In this document: positions 35,016 through 44,283 of the stretch, in pieces
Layout: each line of letters begins with the position of its first letter
How positions within the stretch are numbered: the stretch's first letter is position 1
Origin: Colwellia sp. 1_MG-2023
GTDB lineage: Bacteria; Pseudomonadota; Gammaproteobacteria; Enterobacterales; Alteromonadaceae
NCBI RefSeq assembly: GCF_030546755.1
Contig: NZ_JAUOPE010000004.1
Coordinates: 124,001 to 188,000 of the forward strand
Direction of reading: 5' to 3'
DNA: 64,000 nucleotides
Program-made: the position numbers and the translations under genes
The notes under the pieces: model-generated
Database searches by the model: none
What the model was told of the DNA's origin: nothing
The model's input: only the letters and a program-made list of their open reading frames with translations

Positions 35016-37826
35016 ATGTTAAATTTTAAGCCAAGCAAGTTAACACTCGCGATACTTTCTACGAGTTTTATGGCGATGAGTTCATCATTTGCCTATGCAC
35101 AAGAAAGCGAAGCAAAAGATGATAAGAAAAAAGTAGCTGATGTTGAAGTCATTGAAGTACGTGGATTTCGCGGCAGTATTATCGAATCAATCAATACCAA
35201 ACGTTTTTCATCAGAAGTAGTCGAATCCATTTCTGCCGAAGATATCGGTAAATTACCTGATTCATCCATTGCCGAGTCAATTGCTCGTCTACCTGGTTTA
35301 ACCGCCCAACGTCTTGATGGTCGTGCTAGTAAGGTTAGTATCCGTGGTTTTGGTGAAAATGAAGGTGGTACAACGTTTAACGGTCGTGAACAAGTATCTA
35401 TTGGTGATAACCGTGGCGTAGAGTTTGACTTATACCCATCAGAAATTATGAGCGGCGTAACTGTTTATAAAACGCCAAGCGCAAGTTTAGAAGCGGAAGG
35501 TATTGCCGGTATTGTTGATATGCAAACGGTTAAGCCACTTGGTCAAGATGACCGTGTTATTCAATTTAACGGCTCACTTGAACAAACAAGTTTTGATAAG
35601 TTAAACCCAGACGGTAATGATGCTGGTTTCCGTGGCACATTCTCTTATATGGATAAGTTTGCTGACGACACTATTGGTGTTGCTTTTGCTTATTCAACAA
35701 TGAGCTCTCCTAACCAAGAGAAACGTTGGAACTCATGGGGTTACCCTGAGTTCACATACGAAGATGGTTCAGCGGGCTCTATTTTAGGTGGTGCAAAACC
35801 ATTTGTTCGTTCATCAACGCTTGAACGTGATTCAATGATGTTAGTGGTTGAAGCGGCTCCTACAGAAAACCTACATATGACATTTGATGCTTTATATGTA
35901 GATTTTACTGATGAAAAAATCTTACGCGGTATTGAAATCCCATTTGCTTGGGGTCAAGGTTCAATCTCAGGTAATACCGCAACAATCGATCCAGCAACAG
36001 GTTTTGTTACCAGTGCTATCACTGAAGGGCAACGTGTTGTCGTTCGTAACGATTACGAAGAAAGAAAAGCAGAATTAACGTCTTTTGGTTTTAATTCAGT
36101 TTATGAATTGAACGATACCTGGCAGGTTGAATTTGATGCTAGTTATTCACAAGTTGACCGTGATATTTGGTCGATAGAAAGCTACTCAGGTACTGGCCGT
36201 GGTGATGCAAGAGGTGAAGCTGATAACTTAGGCTATACCTTTAACGGCGGTAATACTGGTGCACAATTTACTCATGAACTTGATTATAGCGACTTTAACC
36301 TGATTCAATTAGGTGGCCCTTTATCATGGGGTTGGAGTAGTGCGCTAAATGCTAAGCATGGTGTTGTTGGTACTGAATACGAAAACCAATTACAAGATGG
36401 TTTTATTAATGCGCCAAGCATTGACGATGAATTAACTGCTCTTAAATTAGCGGCAACTCATGACTTAGATAATGAGGTATTTTCTTCTATTAAATTTGGT
36501 GCTTCATACCGTGAGCGTGAAAAAACGAAAGAATCTGAAGGTTACTTCATGACGCTTTCTTCGTTTGATTATCCAAGCAACCCGGGCATGTTAGTCGTAC
36601 CAGAAGAATATCGTGAAGGTAGTGTGAATTTAGACTTTATCGGTATGGGCAACATGATTGCTTATGATACCAACGGTTTAATTAAAGATGGTTATTACGA
36701 TTTATTAGCGGAAAGTTTAACGAATCCATCACATTCTACTCAGTCTTGGACAGTACAAGAAGAAGTTACCTCAGCATTTATTCAAGGTAACATCGATACT
36801 GAAGTAGGTGGTTTGCCAGTAACAGGAAATGTTGGTGTGCGTTACGTCAACACTAAACAGTCTTCTCAAGGTAGTGCATTTAATACCGTAGATGGTTTAA
36901 TAGTGACATCTCCAACGGATATTAGTCATGATTATTCACACGTTTTACCTAGTTTAAACTTATCATTACGTATTGATGATCAACAAACATTACGTTTTGG
37001 TGCAGCAAAAACTATTTCTCGTGCGCGTTTAGATGAAATGAATGCCTCTGTAAATGCATCATATAATCAACAACCTGATCAAAATGGTAACCATTGGAGT
37101 GTCAATGGTGGTAACCCAGCACTTGAGCCTAAAGAAGCGGTTGGTTTAGATTTATCATACGAAAACTATTTCAGTGATGAAGGTTACTTTGCAGTAGCAC
37201 TTTTTAATAAAGAATTAAGTCAGTGGATTTTTGACGGTACGTTTGAAGTTGATATGTCTGGCGTTGCTGACCCATCAACCGGTCAAGTGCCTGCAAATTC
37301 TACCGCAACCGGTAACGGTAAAGTGAACGGTGGTGAAGGTTCGTTATGGGGTTATGAGTTATCACTTTCATTCCCATTCAAAATGATTGATGACAGCCTT
37401 GACGGTTTTGGTTTAATTGCTAGCCATACAGCGGTTGAATCGGATCTGAAAGACCAAAATGATAATGAATATGAATTACCTGGTTTATCAGACAAAATTC
37501 AAAGCCTGACTTTCTACTATGAAAAAGACGGTTTCCAAGCTCGTGCAAGTATGCGTAAACGTGGTGACTTTAAAGGTGATGTATACGGTTTAGGTTTCTC
37601 AACTAGCCAAGTAGATATTTTAGGTGAAACTATTTGGGATGCACAAATTGGTTATGATTTTGGCGAAGCAGGCATTGAGAGCTTAAAAGGCTTATCAATT
37701 TTCTTCCAAGCGCAAAACTTAACGGAAGAACCATTCACGTCATTACAGGGTGAAAATGCATTGCAAGTACGTGATTACCAAGATTACGGTAGCACTTACT
37801 TATTAGGTTTTAGCTATAAGCTTTAA
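35016..37826 (+). CDS. TonB-dependent receptor for maltodextrins (MalA-like)
   Basis: The 936-residue outer-membrane receptor has a signal peptide ending in AYAQ. A plug domain starts near residue 45 (VEVIEVRGFRGSI), with EDIGKLPDSSIAESIARLPGL typical of the Caulobacter-type TonB-dependent receptor family that includes MalA. The barrel ends in the C-terminal aromatic strand TYLLGFSYKL. It should import maltodextrins using TonB energy. Two LacI-type operators lie upstream and a terminator follows. The residues 24-45 region (ESEAKDDKKKVADVEVIE) resembles a TonB-box-containing linker. Confidence 0.92.
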   Translation: MLNFKPSKLTLAILSTSFMAMSSSFAYAQESEAKDDKKKVADVEVIEVRGFRGSIIESINTKRFSSEVVESISAEDIGKLPDSSIAESIARLPGLTAQRLDGRASKVSIRGFGENEGGTTFNGREQVSIGDNRGVEFDLYPSEIMSGVTVYKTPSASLEAEGIAGIVDMQTVKPLGQDDRVIQFNGSLEQTSFDKLNPDGNDAGFRGTFSYMDKFADDTIGVAFAYSTMSSPNQEKRWNSWGYPEFTYEDGSAGSILGGAKPFVRSSTLERDSMMLVVEAAPTENLHMTFDALYVDFTDEKILRGIEIPFAWGQGSISGNTATIDPATGFVTSAITEGQRVVVRNDYEERKAELTSFGFNSVYELNDTWQVEFDASYSQVDRDIWSIESYSGTGRGDARGEADNLGYTFNGGNTGAQFTHELDYSDFNLIQLGGPLSWGWSSALNAKHGVVGTEYENQLQDGFINAPSIDDELTALKLAATHDLDNEVFSSIKFGASYREREKTKESEGYFMTLSSFDYPSNPGMLVVPEEYREGSVNLDFIGMGNMIAYDTNGLIKDGYYDLLAESLTNPSHSTQSWTVQEEVTSAFIQGNIDTEVGGLPVTGNVGVRYVNTKQSSQGSAFNTVDGLIVTSPTDISHDYSHVLPSLNLSLRIDDQQTLRFGAAKTISRARLDEMNASVNASYNQQPDQNGNHWSVNGGNPALEPKEAVGLDLSYENYFSDEGYFAVALFNKELSQWIFDGTFEVDMSGVADPSTGQVPANSTATGNGKVNGGEGSLWGYELSLSFPFKMIDDSLDGFGLIASHTAVESDLKDQNDNEYELPGLSDKIQSLTFYYEKDGFQARASMRKRGDFKGDVYGLGFSTSQVDILGETIWDAQIGYDFGEAGIESLKGLSIFFQAQNLTEEPFTSLQGENALQVRDYQDYGSTYLLGFSYKL

Positions 37827-37886
37827 TCTAAATAGGTTATTACCCTAAATGCATTAGGCTTCATTAATTAATGCGATTGGTATTAT

Positions 37887-37919
37887 AAAGCCCTTGTGAT
37901 GTAATGTCTCAAGGGCTTT
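37887..37919 (+). terminator. Terminator between the receptor and halogenase genes
   Basis: Stem AAAGCCCTTG/CAAGGGCTTT with a 13-nt loop is followed by ATTGTTTA. It may act as a partial terminator, lowering halogenase expression relative to the receptor. An in-frame ATG at 37904 lies inside the loop and is not a credible start. Confidence 0.85.
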
Positions 37920-37951
37920 ATTGTTTACTACGAAAGACTATGGAATTTGAG

Positions 37952-39442
37952 ATGAATACCAAAAAAATTCAAAATGTTGTGATTGTTGGTGGTGGCACCG
38001 CTGGTTGGGTTACTGCGGCACTAATGGTAAAAGTGTTAGGAAAAACTCTGAATATTACCCTTGTTGAATCAGATCAAATTGGCACCATAGGCGTTGGCGA
38101 AGCAACGATTCCCCCTATTATTCCTTTTAATAATGCATTAGGTCTTGATGAAAAAGCGTTTTTAAAAGCGACCAAAGGTACGTTAAAACTCGGGATTGAG
38201 TTTGAGAACTGGCGGCAAAAAGGGGATAAATATATGCACGCTTTTGGTGGGGTGGGTAAAAATTTTCCTTTTTGTGATTTCTATCATTTCTGGGTGAAAA
38301 GCCAGCAATTAGGCTATTCGTCTGAATTTGGTGATTTTTCACTAAACTACCAAGCTTCCAAACAGCATAAATTTGCTAAATTGAATCAAATAGAAGGCAC
38401 TAACTTACCAGGCATTGAATATGCTTATCATTTTGACGCAGGTTTATATGCAAAATACCTAAGAAGCTTTTGTGAGCCGTTAGGGGTAACGCGTGTTGAA
38501 GGCATGATTAACCAAGTAACCGTCGATAAAAAAAACGGCTATATACAAAGTGTTAAATTGGCTGATGGTAACGAAATAAGCGGTGACTTATTTATTGATT
38601 GTACTGGTTTAAAAGCATTACTCATTGAAGAAACTTTAAGTGTAGGTTACGAAGATTGGTCACACTGGCTGCCGTGTGATAGAGCCATGGCAATGCCTTG
38701 TGAAGCGACTTCTCCTATTTTACCTTACACACGCTCTATTGCTCATGACGCAGGGTGGCAATGGCGTATTCCTCTACAACACCGTACGGGTAATGGTATC
38801 GTTTATTCAAGCAAACACATGAGCGATGAAGAAGCGAAAAAGGTGTTGATGGCAAATATCGATGGCAAGCCGCTGGGTGAACCTAAAGTCATTCCGTTTA
38901 GAACCGGAAGGCGACGTAAGCAATGGCATAAAAATGTTGTCGCAATTGGTTTATCGAGTGGCTTTATTGAGCCGTTAGAGTCGACCAATATTCACCTTGT
39001 GCAAACTGCTGCAACGCGATTATTAAAATTTTTCCCACATCATGGTATTAAAGATGAAGAGGTTTATGAATATAACCGTCAGTCGTTGATTGAGTCAGAA
39101 CGAATGCGTGATTTTATTATCCTGCATTACAAGCAAAATCAACGTGACGATACGGAATTTTGGCGAGCTTGTCAGCGTATGGACGTGCCAGAAACCTTAC
39201 GCCAAAAAATGGCGCTATTTGAACAAAGTGGGAAAATATTTAGAGAACAAGACGAATTATTTACCGAAATTGCTTGGCAACAAGTGATGATAGGGCAAGG
39301 CTTAATTCCTAAAGATCATCACCCGTTAGTAGACTCTTTAACGCCAGAGCAAATCACCGAACTAATGGATAACCTGAAAGTCATTATCGAGCGTTCGGTC
39401 AATAAAATGACCAGTCATGACGAGTATTTAAGTCGACTCTAG
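37952..39442 (+). CDS. Flavin-dependent tryptophan halogenase family protein
   Basis: The 496-residue protein matches the PrnA/RebH family. It has the FAD-binding motif VGGGTAGW (about 12-19), the catalytic Lys in GTLKLGIEF, the GWxWxIP signature as GWQWRIP (268-274) and the EPLEST segment with the active-site Glu (about 343). Counted from ATG 37952, the Lys is residue 79, the same number as in PrnA and RebH, which supports this start over ATG 37940. Such genes often sit beside TonB-dependent receptors in glycan loci, where their role is unknown. Whether it halogenates anything, and what, cannot be read from sequence. Confidence 0.88.
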   Translation: MNTKKIQNVVIVGGGTAGWVTAALMVKVLGKTLNITLVESDQIGTIGVGEATIPPIIPFNNALGLDEKAFLKATKGTLKLGIEFENWRQKGDKYMHAFGGVGKNFPFCDFYHFWVKSQQLGYSSEFGDFSLNYQASKQHKFAKLNQIEGTNLPGIEYAYHFDAGLYAKYLRSFCEPLGVTRVEGMINQVTVDKKNGYIQSVKLADGNEISGDLFIDCTGLKALLIEETLSVGYEDWSHWLPCDRAMAMPCEATSPILPYTRSIAHDAGWQWRIPLQHRTGNGIVYSSKHMSDEEAKKVLMANIDGKPLGEPKVIPFRTGRRRKQWHKNVVAIGLSSGFIEPLESTNIHLVQTAATRLLKFFPHHGIKDEEVYEYNRQSLIESERMRDFIILHYKQNQRDDTEFWRACQRMDVPETLRQKMALFEQSGKIFREQDELFTEIAWQQVMIGQGLIPKDHHPLVDSLTPEQITELMDNLKVIIERSVNKMTSHDEYLSRL

Positions 39443-39482
39443 TGCCACAAGCTTACATGGATAAACCTACTAGGTGTAATAG

Positions 39483-39959
39483 CTACGTAAGCTTTTTCAA
39501 AAAGACAATTTTGTCATCGCCCGCTTCATAAAAATCTGGGATACAAGCGACTTGCGTATAACCACATTGTGGGTAAAAATTTCGAGTGATGGCGAATTCG
39601 GGTAAGCCTGATGTTTCAACCAACAATATTCTCCCTGGAATATTTTGAATTTGTTGCTCTAGGAAAACCATGAATTTTTTGCCAACACCTAAACCTTGGC
39701 ACTTTGGACTGACCGCGATTAATAGCAAATTCCAGGTGCCATCTGTCATTCGTTCAGGCGCGCAATAAGCGATGGCTACAGGTTGATCGCTACAAGCAAC
39801 AAACCATAAATCTTCGTTATCTGAATTCGTATGATCAAAAAATGGTGCTGTCATCTCATCAAGCATTTCAGACGGAAACATTTCTGTTTCGTCAATTATC
39901 TGTTTAACGGTAGGTAAATCATCACAGGTTAATGCTCGAAACGTAATAGGTGTCGTCAA
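39483..39959 (-). CDS. GNAT-family N-acetyltransferase
   Basis: The 158-residue protein has the GNAT acetyl-CoA-binding motif as LLIAVSPKCQGLGVGKKFM (about 78-98), and C-terminal strands ending in YEAGDDKIVFLKKL. The acceptor substrate is unknown. It is a lone gene between the halogenase and the alpha-amylase, apparently unrelated to starch use, and no operator palindrome precedes it. Confidence 0.85.
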   Translation of the reverse strand: MTTPITFRALTCDDLPTVKQIIDETEMFPSEMLDEMTAPFFDHTNSDNEDLWFVACSDQPVAIAYCAPERMTDGTWNLLLIAVSPKCQGLGVGKKFMVFLEQQIQNIPGRILLVETSGLPEFAITRNFYPQCGYTQVACIPDFYEAGDDKIVFLKKLT

Positions 39960-40067
39960 TGTTTCTTCCTCAAAAGTATCAATAACAGTATGTTCGAGAA
40001 TACGATGAACATACTGTTATTTGATATGAATGTTCGAAAGCTGCTGCTTTTGATGCATCACATTAGA

Positions 40068-41846
40068 CTATCTTTGTTGATAAATAGCAAAGCTCAGCCC
40101 CGGAAGGACTTGATCAGTGACTTTATTGCTTAAAAGCGTAGGTGCATTATGACTACTATGCAGTAAGTGATAGTTAGCATCGAGTGGCAACGACAACAAT
40201 TTAGCGTCAGCTGAAGTATTAAAAATAACTAGGTATTGCTCATCCGTTAGGTTTCTAGATAGGGCAAAAATACCAGCCTGCTTGCTTGAATAAATGGTTT
40301 GTTGTTGGCCATGTCTAAGTGCCGGATGCTGATGAAATATTTGCGCAAAGGACGAAAATAGTTGATAAAGCGGGTGTTGTTGATCAAAATTATCGTCTGC
40401 GGTTGTTTTTTCACTTAATAATATTGATTGATTATTATAGCTGGCGACTTTCGACGGCATCATATCTTGTCGGGCGTCATGATTACCGCCTGTGCCGATA
40501 AAACCTTGTTCATCACCATAGTAAATGACCGGCACTCCTCGCGCAAAAAAGGTAATAGCGGTCGCTAATGCTAAACGTTCACTGGTTTGTTGTTCGTTAA
40601 ACTGTTGATTTTGTCCGTTTAGTAAATAAGCGAAACGTCCCATGTCATGATTACCGGTGAAATTCAGTAATTCATTGGCATTTTTATACAACGCATCTTG
40701 GGCAAATAACTCGGCTAATTTATCGGTGCCTTTTTGCTCTATTAACGTTTGATATAGCGCTGATTGCAAACCAAAATCTAATACAGAAGGTAGTTTCCCT
40801 GTGGTCGTAAAGTTACTTAATTCTTTTGGATCGCCACTATAGACTTCGCCAAACATGAAAAAGTTAGCGATGCCTTGTTGTTTCGCATGTTGTTCAAGGG
40901 CAGGAATAAACTGTTGCCAAAATTCAATATTGACATGTTTCACCGTATCGATACGAAAACCATCAGGGCGAAATTCGCTGATAATGTTTTGATAAATATC
41001 GATCATGCCCTTAACCACTACTGGCGATTCGGTATTTAAGTCGTCAAGACCAAAAAAGTCACCGTTAAGAGAGTTTTCTCCTTGAAAAGTTGAATCGCCT
41101 TGGTTGTGATAATGCTTAGGATCGTTAAGCCATGCAGGGGTTTTTAGTTGTTGGTTTTCTTTCGGTACTATCGTGGTGTAGCTTTTACCGTTGGCGATAT
41201 CGGCTAATGAAATATAAGGACATGCTTCACCGCTTTCTGACCAACCCGAGCCATCTTCACCATGGCACTCTTTATATTTAACGACATCAGCGGTGTGATT
41301 GGTGATTATGTCAAAAAATACTTTAATGTTTAGTTGATGCGCTTGGGTAATAAAGTTTTTCAAATCGGCATTGCTGCCTAAGTGAGGATCTATTTCGGTA
41401 AAATCTAATACCCAATAACCATGATAACCTGTGATATCGCCTTGTACCGCTTGATTGCGCAATATAGGAGTTAACCAAATAGCAGTGATACCTAAGTTTT
41501 CTAGGTACGGTAACTTGGCGGTTAAGCCCGGTAAATCGCCACCATGAAAAGCCATTTTATTACTGGCATCAAAACCACCTTGTGAAATAACTTTTGTTTT
41601 AGAACCGTGGTCATTTGAGGTGTCGCCGTTGTTGAATCTATCTGGCAAAACAAAATAAAACACCTCATCTTTAATATCACGCGATGAATAATGTGTTAAA
41701 TCTTTTGCTAATAGTTTTTTGCTTGGTTTTGAGTCATTAGTCAGTAATTTACTTGATTCAACAGCAACAACATTGCTTAAAAACAGCGAACCTAACATAA
41801 GACTAAAAAGTGTCAATAACCGTGGTTTTAATCGTTTTTCTTTCAT
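40068..41846 (-). CDS. Secreted alpha-amylase (GH13)
   Basis: The 592-residue enzyme has a signal peptide (about residues 1-29, cut near SNVVA). The GH13 barrel has conserved regions DIITNHTAD (about 178), GFRIDTVKHVN with nucleophile Asp (about 298), GEVYSG with acid Glu (about 332) and FTGNHDMGRF (about 395). A C-terminal beta domain follows. It should cut internal alpha-1,4 links of starch outside the cytoplasm. I placed the start at ATG 41846; the frame continues up to a TTG at 41864 with no ribosome-binding site. It is divergent from the alpha-glucosidase with two operators between. Confidence 0.93.
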   Translation of the reverse strand: MKEKRLKPRLLTLFSLMLGSLFLSNVVAVESSKLLTNDSKPSKKLLAKDLTHYSSRDIKDEVFYFVLPDRFNNGDTSNDHGSKTKVISQGGFDASNKMAFHGGDLPGLTAKLPYLENLGITAIWLTPILRNQAVQGDITGYHGYWVLDFTEIDPHLGSNADLKNFITQAHQLNIKVFFDIITNHTADVVKYKECHGEDGSGWSESGEACPYISLADIANGKSYTTIVPKENQQLKTPAWLNDPKHYHNQGDSTFQGENSLNGDFFGLDDLNTESPVVVKGMIDIYQNIISEFRPDGFRIDTVKHVNIEFWQQFIPALEQHAKQQGIANFFMFGEVYSGDPKELSNFTTTGKLPSVLDFGLQSALYQTLIEQKGTDKLAELFAQDALYKNANELLNFTGNHDMGRFAYLLNGQNQQFNEQQTSERLALATAITFFARGVPVIYYGDEQGFIGTGGNHDARQDMMPSKVASYNNQSILLSEKTTADDNFDQQHPLYQLFSSFAQIFHQHPALRHGQQQTIYSSKQAGIFALSRNLTDEQYLVIFNTSADAKLLSLPLDANYHLLHSSHNAPTLLSNKVTDQVLPGLSFAIYQQR

Positions 41847-41924
41847 AATAATTCTATCGCACAAAGCCGTTCATCATAGTAAAGACAGTCATAGTACAAA
41901 TATCAATTGCTTAAGTATAAAAAT

Positions 41925-41938
41925 TACATACGTATGCA
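41925..41938. promoter_or_regulatory. LacI-type operator, amylase/glucosidase region 1
   Basis: TACATACGTATGCA, one mismatch to the palindrome, 78 bp upstream of the alpha-amylase start on the minus strand. Confidence 0.65.
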
Positions 41939-41963
41939 TAACGAAAATAAGGCTAAATTGTCA

Positions 41964-41977
41964 TGCATACGTATGCA
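41964..41977. promoter_or_regulatory. LacI-type operator, amylase/glucosidase region 2
   Basis: TGCATACGTATGCA is a perfect 14-bp palindrome in the divergent gap. Its centre is 39 bp from the other site. Confidence 0.78.
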
Positions 41978-42113
41978 GTGTTATTGCACAAAAATTAGTG
42001 GCTACTTATGCTTAAGGCATCAATAAAAAGTATAACGTCACAAGCGAATAACAAGTAGCACAGCAAGCTGCTTATTTGGTTATTATCGGTTTGTCGACGG
42101 AAAGTGGACTGTT

Positions 42114-43736
42114 ATGGAAAATCAACCTTGGTGGCGCGGCGCCGTTATATATCAAATTTATCCTCGAAGCTTCATGGATGCAAACCATGATGGCATCGGT
42201 GATTTAGCGGGTATTGTTCAAAAGCTGCCTTATGTAAAAAACTTAGGGGTTGATGCCATTTGGATTTCACCTTTTTTTAAATCGCCAATGAAAGATTTTG
42301 GCTATGATATTAGTGATTATCGTGAAATTGATCCTATGTTTGGCACCATGGAAGACTTTGATCAATTAATGGCTAAAGCGAAAGGACTTGATCTGAAAGT
42401 TATTATTGATCAGGTGCTTAGCCATACTTCTGACCAACATGCTTGGTTCCTTGAATCCCGCGAAGATAAGCAAAATGAAAAAGCTGATTGGTATGTCTGG
42501 GCTGATGCCAATGAAGATGGTACACCGCCTAATAATTGGTTGTCGATTTTTGGTGGTTGCGCATGGCAATGGGAACCTCGTCGTCAGCAATATTATCTGC
42601 ACAACTTTTTAACCTCGCAACCGGATCTAAATTTTCATAATGAAGAGGTAAGAAAAGCGGTTTTAGAAAACGTGAAGTTTTGGTTAGATCACGGTGTTGA
42701 CGGGTTCCGCTTAGATGCGATTAACTTTTGTTTTCATGATAAATTGTTGCGCGATAACCCAGCTAAAGCGGTTGAAGATCGTCAAGGTCGAGGATTTAGT
42801 GAAGATAATCCTTACGCGTTCCAATATCATTACTACAATAATACTCAGCCTGAAAATATTGCCTTTATGGAAGAGATCCGTGCGTTAATGGATCAATACC
42901 CTAATGTAGTAACCTTAGGTGAAATTTCTTCGGAAGATTCTTTACAAACCATGGCGGAATATACTCAAGGTGATAAACGCTTGCATATGGCGTATAGCTT
43001 TGAGTTACTCACCCCGGATGGAAACCCACACTATATACGTTCAACCGTAGAAGCCCTTGAAGATAAATTATCTGATGGATGGCCTTGTTGGGCGATAGGT
43101 AATCACGATGTGAGTCGTGTTGCCAGTCGTTGGGCTGATAAAGAACATTCTCCGATACAAAGCAAAATGTTCAATGCGTTACTTGCTTCATTACGTGGCA
43201 GTGTTTGTAGCTACCAAGGTGAAGAGCTTGGTTTAACAGAAGCCGATATTGCTTTTGAAGACTTGCAAGACCCTTATGGCGTAACTTTCTGGCCAACATT
43301 TAAAGGACGTGATGGTTGTCGTACGCCAATGCCTTGGTTAGAAAAACAAGTTAACGCCGGGTTTTCAAATAGCCAATCGCCGTGGTTGCCAGTTAGCGAA
43401 GCACATGTTGCTAATGCGGTAGATGTGCAAGAGGCATCGAAAGATTCTGTTTTACAGGCTTACCGTACTTTTTTACATTGGCGTAAAACGCAATCTTGCT
43501 TACAGTATGGCGATATCGAATTTATTGAGAGTAGTGATGACAGGTTGGTTTTTACTCGTCGTTATCAAGAGAGTCAAATCATGGTGATTGCAAACTTTAC
43601 CGCCGATGAAACTTATTATCAGCCATCAGTAACAGATATTAAACCATTGACAGGTCATGGCTTTGAAGACATTACCTTTGATGAGCAAGGACAGATCCGT
43701 TTAGCAGCATTTCAAATGGCCTTTTTAATTTTATAG
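42114..43736 (+). CDS. Alpha-glucosidase (GH13, oligo-1,6-glucosidase-like)
   Basis: The 540-residue protein lacks a signal peptide, so it is cytoplasmic. It starts with the typical WWRGAVIYQIYPRSF and has the GH13 regions DQVLSHTSD (about 99), GFRLDAINF with nucleophile Asp (about 200), GEISSE with acid Glu (about 270) and GNHDVSR (about 328). The sequence resembles GH13_23-type alpha-glucosidases that release glucose from imported maltose and maltooligosaccharides. It completes the pathway after MFS import. The divergent region with two operators is shared with the alpha-amylase. A strong terminator follows. Confidence 0.94.
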   Translation: MENQPWWRGAVIYQIYPRSFMDANHDGIGDLAGIVQKLPYVKNLGVDAIWISPFFKSPMKDFGYDISDYREIDPMFGTMEDFDQLMAKAKGLDLKVIIDQVLSHTSDQHAWFLESREDKQNEKADWYVWADANEDGTPPNNWLSIFGGCAWQWEPRRQQYYLHNFLTSQPDLNFHNEEVRKAVLENVKFWLDHGVDGFRLDAINFCFHDKLLRDNPAKAVEDRQGRGFSEDNPYAFQYHYYNNTQPENIAFMEEIRALMDQYPNVVTLGEISSEDSLQTMAEYTQGDKRLHMAYSFELLTPDGNPHYIRSTVEALEDKLSDGWPCWAIGNHDVSRVASRWADKEHSPIQSKMFNALLASLRGSVCSYQGEELGLTEADIAFEDLQDPYGVTFWPTFKGRDGCRTPMPWLEKQVNAGFSNSQSPWLPVSEAHVANAVDVQEASKDSVLQAYRTFLHWRKTQSCLQYGDIEFIESSDDRLVFTRRYQESQIMVIANFTADETYYQPSVTDIKPLTGHGFEDITFDEQGQIRLAAFQMAFLIL

Positions 43737-43765
43737 TTTCCCTTATAGTTTTTATATTGACTATT

Positions 43766-43792
43766 AAGCCTTATTTTATAAGGCTTTTTTTT
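43766..43792 (+). terminator. Terminator of the alpha-glucosidase gene
   Basis: A 9-bp stem AAGCCTTAT/ATAAGGCTT with a 3-nt loop is followed by a run of six T. It overlaps the stop codon of the convergent grpB-like gene. Confidence 0.92.
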
Positions 43793-44283
43793 AACACTTT
43801 TTTAATGAACGGCCATTTTTCGGTCGTATATTGCTCTCTATCTTGGGAGTATTTTTCAGCTAATTGATATTTGAGTTGTTGATATTGAGTAGCAAGCGCG
43901 GCGTCAGCTTTTAGCGCATCCCTAAATTGAATTCTTTCTTGCCATAAAGGACTTAGATAAGGAATTAAATGCAAATGGTGAGTTCTTATTTCGGGACTTG
44001 GTTTACAAAACCAATGCATCACATCAGGCTTGTACGGATAGTAACAATAGCCTTGTTGAGTCAGCTTTGCTATCGCAGGTTTAGCATGTTCAAGTGATTG
44101 AATGCCCACCATAATATCAATAATTGGTTTTGCAGAAAGGCCAGGTACCGCCGTACTACCAACATGCTCTATCGAACCTTGAATATATTGACGCAATAAA
44201 ATGCTGAGCATTGCTTTTTCTTCAGCAAATTTATCTGGCCAATTGTTATTATAGCGCTCAATAATTATCTTATCTTCAAGCAT
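43771..44283 (-). CDS. GrpB/UPF0157 family protein
   Basis: The 170-residue protein matches the GrpB family, related to nucleotidyltransferases: EHVGSTAVPGLSAKPIIDIMV (about 35-55) is the signature and HHLHLIPY a second conserved block. Its substrate is unknown. I chose the ATG at 44283 (MLEDKIIIERYNN). The frame extends to a TTG at 44301, but that would overlap waaA by 26 bp; with 44283 the overlap is 8 bp. It is translationally coupled to waaA. Confidence 0.85.
   Translation of the reverse strand: MLEDKIIIERYNNNWPDKFAEEKAMLSILLRQYIQGSIEHVGSTAVPGLSAKPIIDIMVGIQSLEHAKPAIAKLTQQGYCYYPYKPDVMHWFCKPSPEIRTHHLHLIPYLSPLWQERIQFRDALKADAALATQYQQLKYQLAEKYSQDREQYTTEKWPFIKKVLKKSLIK

Noticed and set aside
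37904-37951. Halogenase start at ATG 37904
   Set aside because: The codon is in the loop of a terminator hairpin. Starting at 37952 places the catalytic Lys at 79, as in PrnA and RebH.
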